The notes beneath the pieces were generated by a model. It saw only the letters and a list, made by a program, of their open reading frames with translations. It had not been told where the DNA came from and searched no databases. DNA of 64,000 nucleotides. Origin: Paracoccaceae bacterium. Its GTDB lineage: Bacteria > Pseudomonadota > Alphaproteobacteria > Rhodobacterales > Rhodobacteraceae. The position numbers were made by a program, and so were the translations under genes. The stretch spans positions 124,001-188,000 of the forward strand of contig JALHOL010000004.1 in NCBI GenBank assembly GCA_022843025.1, read 5' to 3'. This document shows, one piece after another, positions 17,690 to 26,385 of the stretch (positions within the stretch are counted from its first letter, which is position 1; each line of letters begins with the position of its first letter).

Positions 17690-19221
17690 GGCCACCTTTT
17701 GGGGCGGCGATAATCGCCGCCCTGCTGGGAGGGATGACGCTGGGCACGGTTGCCGTGGTGGCGCTTTATGCCGGGGCGGCGATGCCGGGTGTGGCGGATT
17801 GGGCGGCGGTGCGGTTCACCGTGACGCAAGCGGCGCTGTCGGCGGTGATCTCATGCCTGCTGGCGGTGCCGGTTGCGCGCGCGCTGGCGCGACGGCGCTT
17901 TGCGGGGCGGGGGCTGCTCATCACGCTGATGGGCGCGCCGTTCCTATTGCCGGTGATCGTGGCGGTGCTGGGCTTGCTGGCGATCTTTGGCCGTGCGGGG
18001 GTGTTGAATGACGGGCTGGCGATGCTGGGCCTGCCGCGCCTGTCGATCTATGGGCTGCATGGCGTGGTGCTGGCGCATGTGTTTTTGAACCTGCCCTTGG
18101 CCACGCGCATGTTGCTGCTGGGCTGGCAGGCGATCCCGGCCGAGCGGTTCCGGCTGGCGCAATCTTTGGACCTGACACACGGCGCGCAGTTCCGGCATCT
18201 GGAATGGCCGATGCTGCGGGCCACCCTGCCCGGCGCGATGCTGACGGTGTTCACCATCTGCCTTGCGAGTTTCGCGGTGGCGTTGACGTTGGGCGGTGGG
18301 CCGGGGGCGACGACGGTGGAACTGGCGATCTATCAAGCGCTGCGGTTCGATTTCGCGCCAGAGCGGGCGGCGACGCTGGCAGTGCTGCAATTCGCGCTGT
18401 GCCTGACGGCGTTGGCGGTGGGTTGGTCGCTGATCCGGGATACGGGGTTCGGCACCGGGCTGGGGCGGCGGGTAAAGATGCCTGCGCCGGACGGATGGCG
18501 CAAGGGGATGGATGTGGCGGCGATCGTGCTGGCGGCGGGGTTTCTGATGCTGCCCTTGGGGGCGCTGGTGATCCGGGGGCTGGGCGGGGTGGATGATCTG
18601 CCGGGGGGGATGTGGGCTGCGACGCTGCGGTCTGTGCTGGTGGCGCTGGTGACGACGGTTCTGGTGACCGGGGCGGCGATGGTTCTGGCGCTGGCGGCGG
18701 GGCGGCGGGCGACGGGGCATCGGCTGTTTGATGCCGCGGCTACCTTGCCGCTGGCGGCATCGTCGCTGGTGATCGGGACGGGGTTGTTTCTGGCACTGCG
18801 CGGGGTGGCCACGCCATCGGCGATGGCGCTGCCCGTGACGATTGCTGTGAATGCGACGCTGGCGCTGCCCTATGCCTATCGCCTGCTGCTGCCCGAGGCG
18901 CGGGCGCTGCATCAGGGGCATGACCGGCTGGCGCAGGCGCTGGGCCTGACGCGTGCCGCGCGGTTGCGGCTGGTGACCCTGCCCTGTCTGGCGCGGCCGC
19001 TGGGGTTTGGCGCAGGAATCACGGCGGCGCTGTCGATGGGCGATCTGGGGGTCATCACGTTGTTTGCCGCCGAAAACAACGCCACGCTGCCCCTGTTCAT
19101 TCACGGGCTGATGGGCAGTTACCGGATGGAGGCGGCGGCGGCGGCATCGCTGATCCTGATGGGGATATCCTTTGCGCTGTTTGCGCTGTTTGACAGGATC
19201 GGACGCCATGCTGCAGCTTGA
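17665..19221 (+). CDS. thiP: Thiamine ABC transporter permease
   Basis: A 518-residue protein with about twelve membrane helices in two BPD_transp_1 repeats. Each repeat has an EAA loop for contact with the ATPase (around AQSLDLTHGAQFRHLEWPML and AQALGLTRAARLRLVTLPCL). The fused double permease is typical for ThiP. The start at 17665 lies inside the end of thiB, implying coupled translation, and the end overlaps thiQ by 14 bases. Confidence 0.94.
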   Translation: MASRAGTLRPPFGAAIIAALLGGMTLGTVAVVALYAGAAMPGVADWAAVRFTVTQAALSAVISCLLAVPVARALARRRFAGRGLLITLMGAPFLLPVIVAVLGLLAIFGRAGVLNDGLAMLGLPRLSIYGLHGVVLAHVFLNLPLATRMLLLGWQAIPAERFRLAQSLDLTHGAQFRHLEWPMLRATLPGAMLTVFTICLASFAVALTLGGGPGATTVELAIYQALRFDFAPERAATLAVLQFALCLTALAVGWSLIRDTGFGTGLGRRVKMPAPDGWRKGMDVAAIVLAAGFLMLPLGALVIRGLGGVDDLPGGMWAATLRSVLVALVTTVLVTGAAMVLALAAGRRATGHRLFDAAATLPLAASSLVIGTGLFLALRGVATPSAMALPVTIAVNATLALPYAYRLLLPEARALHQGHDRLAQALGLTRAARLRLVTLPCLARPLGFGAGITAALSMGDLGVITLFAAENNATLPLFIHGLMGSYRMEAAAAASLILMGISFALFALFDRIGRHAAA

Positions 19222-19906
19222 TCATCTGGTGCTGGCCGAGGGGGCGTTTCGGCTGGAAGCGGACCTGACCCTGCCACAGGGCGCGCGCTGCGCGGTGCTG
19301 GGGCCCTCGGGGGCGGGGAAATCGACGCTGCTGAATGCGATTGCGGGGTTTGTTGCGCCGGAGGCGGGGCGCATGCGGTGGGACGGGGCGGATATCACCG
19401 ATCTGCCACCCGGACAGCGGCCCGTGACGATCCTGTTTCAGGATCAGAACCTGTTTCCGCATCTGACGGTGGAGCGCAACCTTGCGCTAGGCCTGTCGCC
19501 GGATGGGCGGATCGACGCGGCGGCGCGGGTGCGGATCGCAGAGGCGCTGGCGCGGACGGGGCTGGAGGGGTTGGGCGGGCGCAAGCCGGGGCAGTTGTCG
19601 GGCGGGCAGCAAGGGCGGGCGGCGCTGGCACGGGCGCTGTTGCGGGCGCGGCCGCTGCTGTTGCTGGATGAGCCCTTTGCGGCGCTGGGCCCGGCGCTGA
19701 AGGCCGAGATGCTGGCGCTGGTGCGTGAGGTGGCGGATGAGACGGGAGCGACCGTGTTGATGGTGACGCATGACCCGCAGGACGCGCAGCGTTTTGCCGA
19801 TGTGACGATGCTGGTGGCCGAAGGACGGGCACATGCGCCCGTGGTGACCGGGGCGCTGTTTGCCGATCCGCCCCCGGCGCTTGCGGCCTATCTTGGTGCA
19901 GGATGA
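19208..19906 (+). CDS. thiQ: Thiamine ABC transporter ATP-binding protein
   Basis: A 232-residue ABC ATPase: Walker A GPSGAGKS, Q-loop LFQDQNLFP, signature LSGGQQGR, Walker B LLLLDEPFAALG, and switch histidine in MVTHDPQDA. The ATG at 19208 lies inside the thiP end. It is the last gene of thiBPQ. No clear terminator separates it from the tRNA gene 66 bases downstream. Confidence 0.94.
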   Translation: MLQLDHLVLAEGAFRLEADLTLPQGARCAVLGPSGAGKSTLLNAIAGFVAPEAGRMRWDGADITDLPPGQRPVTILFQDQNLFPHLTVERNLALGLSPDGRIDAAARVRIAEALARTGLEGLGGRKPGQLSGGQQGRAALARALLRARPLLLLDEPFAALGPALKAEMLALVREVADETGATVLMVTHDPQDAQRFADVTMLVAEGRAHAPVVTGALFADPPPALAAYLGAG

Positions 19907-19925
19907 AGATTCTTTGCGCCGCCCG

Positions 19926-19954
19926 TTGACACCACCTGCGGGCTTCTTTACGTA
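19926..19954 (+). promoter_or_regulatory. Promoter of tRNA-Leu
   Basis: A perfect TTGACA (19926-19931) with a 17-base spacer leads to TACGTA (19949-19954), about 18 bases before the mature tRNA 5' end. The -10 match is partial. Confidence 0.5.
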
Positions 19955-19971
19955 GCCCCACATCGACTTGG

Positions 19972-20056
19972 GCCCAGATGGCGGAATTGGTAGACGCACT
20001 GGTTTCAGGTACCAGCGCTGCAAGGCGTGGAGGTTCGAGTCCTCTTCTGGGCACCA
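19972..20056 (+). tRNA. tRNA-Leu (anticodon CAG)
   Basis: An 85-base class II tRNA: acceptor stem GCCCAGA/TCTGGGC, discriminator A, encoded CCA (20054-20056), D-arm GGCGGAATTGGTAGACGC, anticodon stem CTGGT/ACCAG with loop TTCAGGT (anticodon CAG, reading the dominant CUG codon), a variable arm, and GGTTCGAGTCC in the T-arm. Confidence 0.97.
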
Positions 20057-20069
20057 TGTCGATCTGACG

Positions 20070-20106
20070 AAAGGGCGCGGGTTCACACCCGCGCCCTTTG
20101 TGTTTT
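20070..20106 (+). terminator. Terminator of tRNA-Leu
   Basis: A 13-bp perfect stem (AAAGGGCGCGGGT / ACCCGCGCCCTTT) with loop TCAC, followed by G TGTTTT, 13 bases after the tRNA. Confidence 0.85.
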
Positions 20107-20189
20107 CCCCGGTCCGTTGACCCCCGTGCGTTGACCCCTGAGCCGCGCGTCGGTATGGCTGCCCGGATACCTGCCGAAAGGACGCGACC

Positions 20190-20804
20190 TTGGCCATTTT
20201 CCTGCATCAGAACGACCTGCCCGATGGTCTGGACCTTGGCCCTGTGGTGGCCATTGATACCGAGACGATGGGGCTGGACCCGCGGCGTGACCGGCTGTGC
20301 GTCGTGCAACTGTCGGACGGCAAGGGCGACGCGCATCTGGTGCAGATTGCGAAGGGGCAGAGGAGCGCGCCGAATCTGGAGCGGTTGCTGACCGATCCGG
20401 CAGTGGTGAAGCTGTTCCATTTCGGGCGGTTCGACATTGCGGCGTTGAAGAACGCCTTCGGGGTGACGACCGCGCCGGTTTGGTGCACGAAGATCGCTTC
20501 GCGGCTGATCCGGACGTTCACGGATCGGCACGGGTTGAAATACCTGCTTCTGGAACTGGTGGGCGTGGATGTTTCCAAGCAGCAACAAACGAGTGACTGG
20601 GGGTCGGTGGAGCTGACCGATGCGCAGAAGGAATATGCGGCTTCGGACGTGCTGTATCTGCACAAGCTGAAGGCCGAACTGGAGATGCGGCTGGTGCGCG
20701 AGGGGCGGATGGATCTGGCGCAGCGGTGCTTTGATTTCCTGCCGACGCGGGCCGAGCTGGACCTGATGGGATGGGATGAGCCCAATGACATCTTCCACCA
20801 CTGA
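20190..20804 (+). CDS. nrnC: NrnC-type 3'-5' exoribonuclease (nanoRNase)
   Basis: A 204-residue DEDD exonuclease consisting of the RNase D catalytic domain only, with no HRDC domains. Exo motifs: AIDTETMGL (about residue 22), LFHFGRFDIAAL, and YAASDVLYLHKL, whose tyrosine marks the DEDDy class. Length, TTG start and context fit alphaproteobacterial NrnC, which removes 2- to 5-mer RNAs and pGpG and substitutes for Orn. Annotation pipelines often call it ribonuclease D. It is followed by kdsD, whose start lies inside its last codons. Confidence 0.88.
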   Translation: MAIFLHQNDLPDGLDLGPVVAIDTETMGLDPRRDRLCVVQLSDGKGDAHLVQIAKGQRSAPNLERLLTDPAVVKLFHFGRFDIAALKNAFGVTTAPVWCTKIASRLIRTFTDRHGLKYLLLELVGVDVSKQQQTSDWGSVELTDAQKEYAASDVLYLHKLKAELEMRLVREGRMDLAQRCFDFLPTRAELDLMGWDEPNDIFHH

Positions 20805-21750
20805 TTTGCTGGCAACAGGCCGCCGCGTGATACGCCGCGAGGCGGAGGCGCTGGCGATGCTGGCTGAGGGGCTGGACGGGGCCTTTGCCGCTGCGGTGGA
20901 GTTAATCCTGAACGCCTCGGGGCGGGTGATCGTGTCAGGCATGGGCAAATCGGGGCACGTGGCGCGCAAGATCGCCGCGACCTTTGCCAGCACGGGCACG
21001 CCCGCCCAATTTGTGCATCCGGCCGAGGCCAGCCATGGCGATCTGGGCATGGTGATGAAGGGCGATGTGGCGCTGGTGCTTTCGAACAGCGGCGAGACGC
21101 CGGAGCTTGCCGATATCGTTGCGCACACCCGGCGGTTCGACATTCCGCTGATCGGTGTGGCGGGGAAGGCGGAATCGACCCTTCTGAAGCAGTCGGATGT
21201 GGCGCTGTTGTTGCCGACGGTGCCGGAAGCCTGTGAAACCGGGATCGTGCCGACGACATCAACGACGATGACGCTGGCGCTGGGGGATGCGCTGGCGATT
21301 GCGCTGATGGAGCATCGCCAGTTCACGCCGGATCAGTTCCGCGTCTTTCATCCCGGGGGGAAGCTGGGCGCGCGGCTGGCGCGGGTGGCAGATTTGATGA
21401 GCACCGACGCGCCACTGGTGGCGCATGATGCGCCGATGAGCGATGCCCTGCTGATGATGTCGGCCAAGGGCTTTGGCGTGGTTGGCGTGACGGACGGGGA
21501 CGGGTATCTTCAGGGGATCATCACCGATGGTGACCTGCGCCGCCATATGGCGGGGCTGCTGGACCTGTCAGCGGGGGATGTGATGACCGCCGCGCCGCGG
21601 ACCATCGGACCGGGAGCGCTGGCGGAAAAGGCCGTGCGGATCATGAACGAGAAGAAGATCACCTGCCTGTTCGTGGTGGACCCGGAAGGGAGCCAGTCCG
21701 TGATCGGGCTGCTGCATATCCACGACTGCCTGCGCGCCGGGATTGCGTGA
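20785..21750 (+). CDS. kdsD: Arabinose-5-phosphate isomerase (KpsF/GutQ family)
   Basis: About 321 residues. The SIS sugar isomerase domain (about residues 35-170) has VIVSGMGKSGHVARKIAATF and SNSGETPEL, and two CBS domains follow at about 205-320 (ADLMSTDAPLV, GIITDGDLRRHM). It makes D-arabinose 5-phosphate from ribulose 5-phosphate, the first step to Kdo. The ATG at 20785 has GGGA 8 bases upstream; an ATG at 20776 is an alternative. It starts within nrnC and its stop overlaps the lptC start (TGATG), so the envelope run is translationally coupled. Confidence 0.93.
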   Translation: MTSSTTDLLATGRRVIRREAEALAMLAEGLDGAFAAAVELILNASGRVIVSGMGKSGHVARKIAATFASTGTPAQFVHPAEASHGDLGMVMKGDVALVLSNSGETPELADIVAHTRRFDIPLIGVAGKAESTLLKQSDVALLLPTVPEACETGIVPTTSTTMTLALGDALAIALMEHRQFTPDQFRVFHPGGKLGARLARVADLMSTDAPLVAHDAPMSDALLMMSAKGFGVVGVTDGDGYLQGIITDGDLRRHMAGLLDLSAGDVMTAAPRTIGPGALAEKAVRIMNEKKITCLFVVDPEGSQSVIGLLHIHDCLRAGIA

Positions 21751-22364
21751 TGGCACGGCGGGTGGCGCTGGATGGCTGGTCACGGCTGGTGGCAGCCTTG
21801 AAGGTGCTGCTGCCGCTGACCGCGCTGGCCATCCTGTCGATGCTGTTTCTGATTTCCAACCGGATCAATCCGGATGATGCCCTGCCCTATGCCGAGGTGG
21901 ACGTGGAGGCGCGGCTGAAAGAGCCGCGGATGACCGCGCCAACCTATGCCGGAACAACCAGCGATGGCGCGTCGCTGGAGGTGACCGCCGCAGAGGCACG
22001 GCCCGCCGCGGAGGGTGAAACCGGGGCGAATGCGATTGGCGTTCAGGCGCGGCTGAGCACCCCGGATGGGCAGCAGACCGACCTGGAGGCCGCGACGGCA
22101 CAGATGACGCTGAACGGGACCGAGATCACCTTTTCCGGCGATGTGCGGTTGACGCACAGTTCCGGCTATCGCGTGACATCCGACGAGATGACCGCCCGAC
22201 TGGGTGAAACCGACGTTCAGGCACGGTCTGCGGTGGCGGCTGAGGGGCCCGGCGGGCGGATCACCGCGCAGTCCATGCGTCTCATGCCTGCGGGGGATGG
22301 TAGCGAAGGTTATCTTCTGGTTTTCAACGGGGCGGTTAAGCTGGTATATCAACCGGCAAAGTAA
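21750..22364 (+). CDS. lptC: LPS export protein LptC
   Basis: A 204-residue bitopic protein with one N-terminal membrane helix (about residues 14-36, LVAALKVLLPLTALAILSML) and a periplasmic OstA-like beta-jellyroll. It links LptBFG to LptA in the Lpt bridge. Sequence conservation is low in this family; the call rests on the topology, the C-terminal repeats (ITFSGDVRLTHSSGYRVTSDEMTA) and its place before lptA-lptB. Confidence 0.88.
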   Translation: MARRVALDGWSRLVAALKVLLPLTALAILSMLFLISNRINPDDALPYAEVDVEARLKEPRMTAPTYAGTTSDGASLEVTAAEARPAAEGETGANAIGVQARLSTPDGQQTDLEAATAQMTLNGTEITFSGDVRLTHSSGYRVTSDEMTARLGETDVQARSAVAAEGPGGRITAQSMRLMPAGDGSEGYLLVFNGAVKLVYQPAK

Positions 22365-22387
22365 ATTCTGACCGATTTGAGGGAAAC

Positions 22388-22888
22388 ATGCCCGCCGCCC
22401 TGCGCGCCTTGATCTTGACCCTGGCGCTTTCTCCGGTGATGGGCGGTTTCGCATTGGCGCAGACCAGCATCAACCTGACCGGTCTGCAACAGGACACGAC
22501 CCTTCCTGTCGAGGTATCGGCTGACAGTCTGAGCGTGGATCAGGGCACGGGGCAGGCAACATTTGCCGGCAATGTCGTGGTCAAGCAGGGCGAGATGACG
22601 ATTTCGGCCGGAACCGCGCGGATCGAATATCTGCCGGATGGCCAGGGAATCGCCAAAGTGCTGCTGGATGGGCGGGTGCTGTTTGCCAGCCCGACCGATG
22701 CCGCAGAGGCGGATGCTGCGGTCTATACCATCGCGTCCGGCGAGGTTGTGATGACGGGCAATGTGCTGCTGACGCAGGGGCAGACGACGATTTCGGGCAA
22801 TAGGCTGGTCTATAACCTGGATGCAGGGACGGGCAGCATGGAGGGGCGGGTTCAGACAGTGTTTGTGCCCGGCAAGGCCAATCCGTGA
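22388..22888 (+). CDS. lptA: LPS transport periplasmic protein LptA
   Basis: A 166-residue OstA-family protein with a signal peptide (about residues 1-24, ending GGFALAQ) and repeated beta-jellyroll strands: ADSLSVDQGTGQATFAGNVVV and MTGNVLLTQGQTTISGNRLV. It forms the periplasmic bridge carrying LPS from LptC to LptD. Its stop overlaps the lptB GTG start (GTGA). Confidence 0.92.
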   Translation: MPAALRALILTLALSPVMGGFALAQTSINLTGLQQDTTLPVEVSADSLSVDQGTGQATFAGNVVVKQGEMTISAGTARIEYLPDGQGIAKVLLDGRVLFASPTDAAEADAAVYTIASGEVVMTGNVLLTQGQTTISGNRLVYNLDAGTGSMEGRVQTVFVPGKANP

Positions 22889-23646
22889 AGACTGGTCCTG
22901 ACCTGACCGTAACCGCCGGATCGGCGGGGCTGTCCATCCGCAACCTGCGCAAAAGCTATAAGCGGCGGCCGGTGATCCGGGACGTTTCCATGCAGTTGAA
23001 CCGGGGCGAGGTGGTGGCGCTGCTGGGGCCGAACGGTTCGGGCAAGACGACCTGCTTCTATGCCATTGCCGGACTGGTGACTCCGGAAGGCGGCGAGGTG
23101 CTGATCGACGGGCGCGATGTGACCGCGCTGCCGATGTATCGCCGGGCGCGGCTGGGGATCGGCTATCTGCCGCAGGAAGTTTCAATCTTTCGCGGCCTGT
23201 CCGTCGAGGACAATATCCTTGCCGTACTGGAGATCACGCATTCCGACCGGCACAAGCGGCGCGAGCGGCTGGAGGAATTGCTGTCGGAGTTTTCAATCAC
23301 CCATCTGCGGCGTGCGCCTGCGCTGGCGCTGTCGGGCGGGGAACGGCGGCGGGTGGAGATTGCGCGCTGCTTGGCGGCGGACCCGAAATACCTGCTTCTG
23401 GACGAACCCTTTGCCGGGGTGGACCCGATTGCGGTGGGGGAAATCCGCGGATTGGTGCAGGATCTGAAAAGCCGGGGCATCGGGGTGCTGATCACCGATC
23501 ATAATGTGCGCGAGACGCTGGAGATCGTGGACCGCGCCTATATCCTGCATGACGGCAAGGTGCTGATGAGCGGGACCACCGATGAGGTGGTGCGCGATGA
23601 AACGGTGCGCCGGGTTTACCTGGGCCAGAATTTCCGGATCGGCTGA
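22885..23646 (+). CDS. lptB: LPS export ABC transporter ATPase LptB
   Basis: A 253-residue ABC ATPase with Walker A GPNGSGKT, Q-loop YLPQEVSIFRGLSVEDNI (diagnostic for LptB), signature LSGGERRRVEIARCL, Walker B LLLDEPFAGVDPIA, and H-loop ITDHNVRETL. It powers LPS extraction with LptF/LptG, which are not in the window. GTG start. In many other alphaproteobacteria rpoN follows directly; here there is none. Confidence 0.96.
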   Translation: MKTGPDLTVTAGSAGLSIRNLRKSYKRRPVIRDVSMQLNRGEVVALLGPNGSGKTTCFYAIAGLVTPEGGEVLIDGRDVTALPMYRRARLGIGYLPQEVSIFRGLSVEDNILAVLEITHSDRHKRRERLEELLSEFSITHLRRAPALALSGGERRRVEIARCLAADPKYLLLDEPFAGVDPIAVGEIRGLVQDLKSRGIGVLITDHNVRETLEIVDRAYILHDGKVLMSGTTDEVVRDETVRRVYLGQNFRIG

Positions 23647-23899
23647 TCCCTGCCGCTGGGGATGCCTGCAACGGCACCTGAGAGGACCCATCCGAACGAC
23701 GCTGTTGACAAGATGGCATGGGCGGATGCCAAATACCCGTGATGAGTGCGCAAATCGCCCTGTCCCGATCTGCCAATACCGCCGCCACGACGGCTGGTCA
23801 CCTTGCAGGAACGCACTTTCGGTACCACGTCAGTTTAACGAGGGTTCGCCCGTCGCCGGTTTCGGCGCGGCCGGGCCGATTTCATGCGGAGGAAGCACT

Positions 23900-24478
23900 A
23901 TGCGATACCAGATCAGCGGCCGACAGATCGACATCGGGGAGGCGCTTCAGACGCATGTGAAGGCCGAACTGGGCGAGGTGGTGGAGAAGTACGCCCAGCG
24001 CCCGACCGATGCCGTGGTGATCTTTTCGCGGGCAGCGCATGAGCATGTCTGTGAAGCAACGATCCACCTGTCGACCGGGCTGACCGCGCAGGCCAAGGGC
24101 CATGCCACGGAAATCTATGCCGCTTTCGAATCCTGCCGCGAGAAGATGGACAAGCAGCTGCGCCGCTATAAGCGCCGTCTGCGCAACCACCACAGCGCCC
24201 GGACAGCGCCTGTTGAATTCGCCGGCGGGTCGTCCTATATCCTCGCGCCAACTGAGGAGCCCGAGGACGACGACCACACTGATCTGGCGCAGCCCATTGT
24301 GATTGCCGAGATGGAGACGAAGATTCCTTCGATCACCGTCGGCGAGGCGGTGATGCAGCTGGAATTGGGGGGTCAGAAGATGCTCGTGTTCCGCAATGAA
24401 GGACATGGCGGCGTGAATGTCGTTTACCGTCGCGATGACGGGAACATCGGCTGGATCGACCCGCGCAACGCAAAATAA
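23900..24478 (+). CDS. hpf: Long-form ribosome hibernation promoting factor
   Basis: A 192-residue protein. The N-terminal HPF/RaiA domain (about residues 1-100; YQISGRQIDIGEALQTHVKAEL) binds the 30S decoding region, and the C-terminal domain (about 130-188; AQPIVIAEMETKIPSITVGEAV, GGVNVVYRRDDGNIGWIDP) drives ribosome dimerisation. Strong GGAGGA ribosome site 8 bases before the ATG at 23900. The 253-base gap before it (23647-23899) probably carries its promoter; a TTGACA at 23705 has no convincing -10 partner. Confidence 0.93.
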   Translation: MRYQISGRQIDIGEALQTHVKAELGEVVEKYAQRPTDAVVIFSRAAHEHVCEATIHLSTGLTAQAKGHATEIYAAFESCREKMDKQLRRYKRRLRNHHSARTAPVEFAGGSSYILAPTEEPEDDDHTDLAQPIVIAEMETKIPSITVGEAVMQLELGGQKMLVFRNEGHGGVNVVYRRDDGNIGWIDPRNAK

Positions 24479-24515
24479 CGCACGCACGCGCGCGCCACAG
24501 GAACGACGACCGCCA

Positions 24516-24980
24516 ATGGACCTATCCAAGCTATTGATTCCGGGAGCTGTTCGGATTGTCGGGCAGCTGACAAGCAAGAAGCGGCTTTTCCAGGAACTGG
24601 GAGAGCTTGCCGCGCAGGCCTATGGCATGAGCGGGGCCACGGCGATTGACGGGTTGCAGGAACGCGAGAGCCTGGGCCCGACCGGCGTGGGGCATGGCAT
24701 CGCCCTGCCCCATGCGCGGCTGGAAGACCTGAAGCAGATCCGGGGCGTGTTCATCCGGCTGGAGAAGCCACTGGATTATGACAGTGTCGATCGCCAGCCT
24801 GTCGATCTGGTGTTCGGGCTGTTTGCGCCCAAGGATTCAGGCGTTGATCACCTGAAGGCGCTGGCGTTGGTGAGCCGGACAATGCGGGATCAGGCGGTGG
24901 TGTCGAAACTGCGCGCCAACAATGACCCGGCCAAGATCTATGCGATCCTGACAGAGGCCCGGTCGACCCAAGCGGCGTAA
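24516..24980 (+). CDS. ptsN: PTS IIA-like nitrogen regulatory protein
   Basis: A 154-residue EIIA(Ntr) protein. The phosphorylated histidine lies in GHGIALPHARLEDL (about residue 66). Further family landmarks are ERESLGPTGV and DLVFGLFAPKDSG. It is a regulatory phospho-relay protein that ends in control of potassium/nitrogen metabolism rather than sugar transport. It lies 37 bases after hpf and is convergent with the sulfotransferase gene (3-base gap). Confidence 0.93.
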   Translation: MDLSKLLIPGAVRIVGQLTSKKRLFQELGELAAQAYGMSGATAIDGLQERESLGPTGVGHGIALPHARLEDLKQIRGVFIRLEKPLDYDSVDRQPVDLVFGLFAPKDSGVDHLKALALVSRTMRDQAVVSKLRANNDPAKIYAILTEARSTQAA

Positions 24981-24983
24981 GCC

Positions 24984-26381
24984 TTAACGTTTGGGAAAGA
25001 AGCCGAAACCCAGATAATCGCGCTGATAGGTATCGCGCGCTGCTTCCTCCAGCTCACCATCGCGGATGGTGTCGAGCGCGTCATCCATGGCGTCACGGGG
25101 AAAGGTGATCTGCGGCGCGGGTTGGCCCAGTTCGGCGCAGAGAAAGGCCAGCCCTTCGGCCAAAGTGTCTTCGCGCAGGATCAGATCGGGCGGCGCGAAC
25201 AGGGCGAAGCCTTGCAGAATGGCGGATTGGCTGGCCCAGGCGGCATCGGTGCGAAAGCCGGTCTGGCCGGCAAGATTACGCTTGAGGAATTTCAGAAAGG
25301 CGAGGAAGGCGGCGCGACGCTCAGTCGGGTCGGTGTAGGTGTCGCCGGGGCGCGGCAGGGCCACGCCATGCACGCGGGAGAGGATGTTGCGCTGTTCCGC
25401 CTGCAACCCGCCTTGTTCCAGCGCGCAAAAGGCGCGGTGGGCACGGTCCAGCGGATGGCGCAGGACGGTAAAGCTGCGATGGCCGGGATGGGCGCGTTTC
25501 CACTGACGCAGGGTTTTGTGGGTGAAATCCCGATCCAGCCCGCCGAGGGTGGACAGCCAGTCGATCACCGGGGCGACCGGGCCCGCCTTGATGGGCATGA
25601 ACAGAAGAGGGACGTCGCGGGCGGTGACATAGCCGGGAATTCCGGCATGGCGGCGGGGTTCGAAATTGGGCGTGCGCGACAGGTTGAACCTATCGAGCCG
25701 GGCCAAGGCCTGTTCCATCGCGGCGGGATTGGTGACCTTGTCCGCCAGCGGTTCAGGGTTCTGCACGGTGAGGGAGGAATCGACAGCCTCAAGCCGCGCA
25801 TCCACCCCCAGAAAGGCGGCAAGGCCGTTCAGCACGGCCAGATCGGGGATATCGTCATAGTCGATGTAAAAGGCCGTTTGCCCGCGCGCCTGCAACGCGC
25901 GCAGAAGGCGGATCTGAAACTGCTGCACCTCATCAAGGTGTTCGGTGAATTCCAGCGCGTCAAAACGGGCCTTGGCCTGTTTCAGGTTCTTTGGGTTGGT
26001 CAGTTTCCACTGACCGGTGGCCTTTGCGATTTTCAGGCTGACATAGCTTTCCACGGGGTTGCGCGTCACCACGATCTTGGCGCAGCGGGGATCATCCATC
26101 ACCAGATCGAAGATGCGGGGATCATGGTCGTGGAAATAGCGAAAGCCCGACAGGCCGGGTGTGCGTTCGCGCATGCGGCGCAGAAGGAAGGCGGGGTCTT
26201 CCTCGCGCTGCGCGAGCGTGACGCCGAGGAATTCGGTCTGGTCCTTCTTGCCGATGAAAAAGGGATTGAACGCCTCTCCATGGCAGGTGACGCCGGAGAG
26301 GGCATTGAGGTTGGCTTCGAGGAAGTTGGAACCTGTCCGCATTTCGGCGAACATCACGAAACTGTCGAACGGGCGGGTCAC
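24984..26381 (-). CDS. Double-domain sulfotransferase-like protein
   Basis: A 465-residue protein with two sulfotransferase-like halves. The first (about residues 1-235) has a PAPS 5'-phosphosulfate loop (FAEMRTGSNFLEANLNAL) and a 3'-phosphate-binding segment (CAKIVVTRNPVESYVSLKIA), as in NodH/Stf0 enzymes. The second (about 260-460) has VPLLFMPIKAGPVAPVIDWL and FTVLRHPLDRAHRAFCAL, a degenerate version of the same pair. It would transfer sulfate from PAPS to a glycan or lipid. GTG start at 26381, 4 bases after the GT14-type gene, so last in a three-gene operon with glycosyltransferases. Confidence 0.8.
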   Translation of the reverse strand: MTRPFDSFVMFAEMRTGSNFLEANLNALSGVTCHGEAFNPFFIGKKDQTEFLGVTLAQREEDPAFLLRRMRERTPGLSGFRYFHDHDPRIFDLVMDDPRCAKIVVTRNPVESYVSLKIAKATGQWKLTNPKNLKQAKARFDALEFTEHLDEVQQFQIRLLRALQARGQTAFYIDYDDIPDLAVLNGLAAFLGVDARLEAVDSSLTVQNPEPLADKVTNPAAMEQALARLDRFNLSRTPNFEPRRHAGIPGYVTARDVPLLFMPIKAGPVAPVIDWLSTLGGLDRDFTHKTLRQWKRAHPGHRSFTVLRHPLDRAHRAFCALEQGGLQAEQRNILSRVHGVALPRPGDTYTDPTERRAAFLAFLKFLKRNLAGQTGFRTDAAWASQSAILQGFALFAPPDLILREDTLAEGLAFLCAELGQPAPQITFPRDAMDDALDTIRDGELEEAARDTYQRDYLGFGFFPKR

Positions 26382-26385
26382 TGGA

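Noticed and set aside
19972-20106. Integration site at tRNA-Leu
   Set aside because: The tRNA is complete, but no integrase, repeat of its 3' end, or foreign genes follow.
23705-23736. Promoter TTGACA upstream of hpf
   Set aside because: The -35 hexamer is perfect, but no acceptable -10 lies 16-18 bases downstream.
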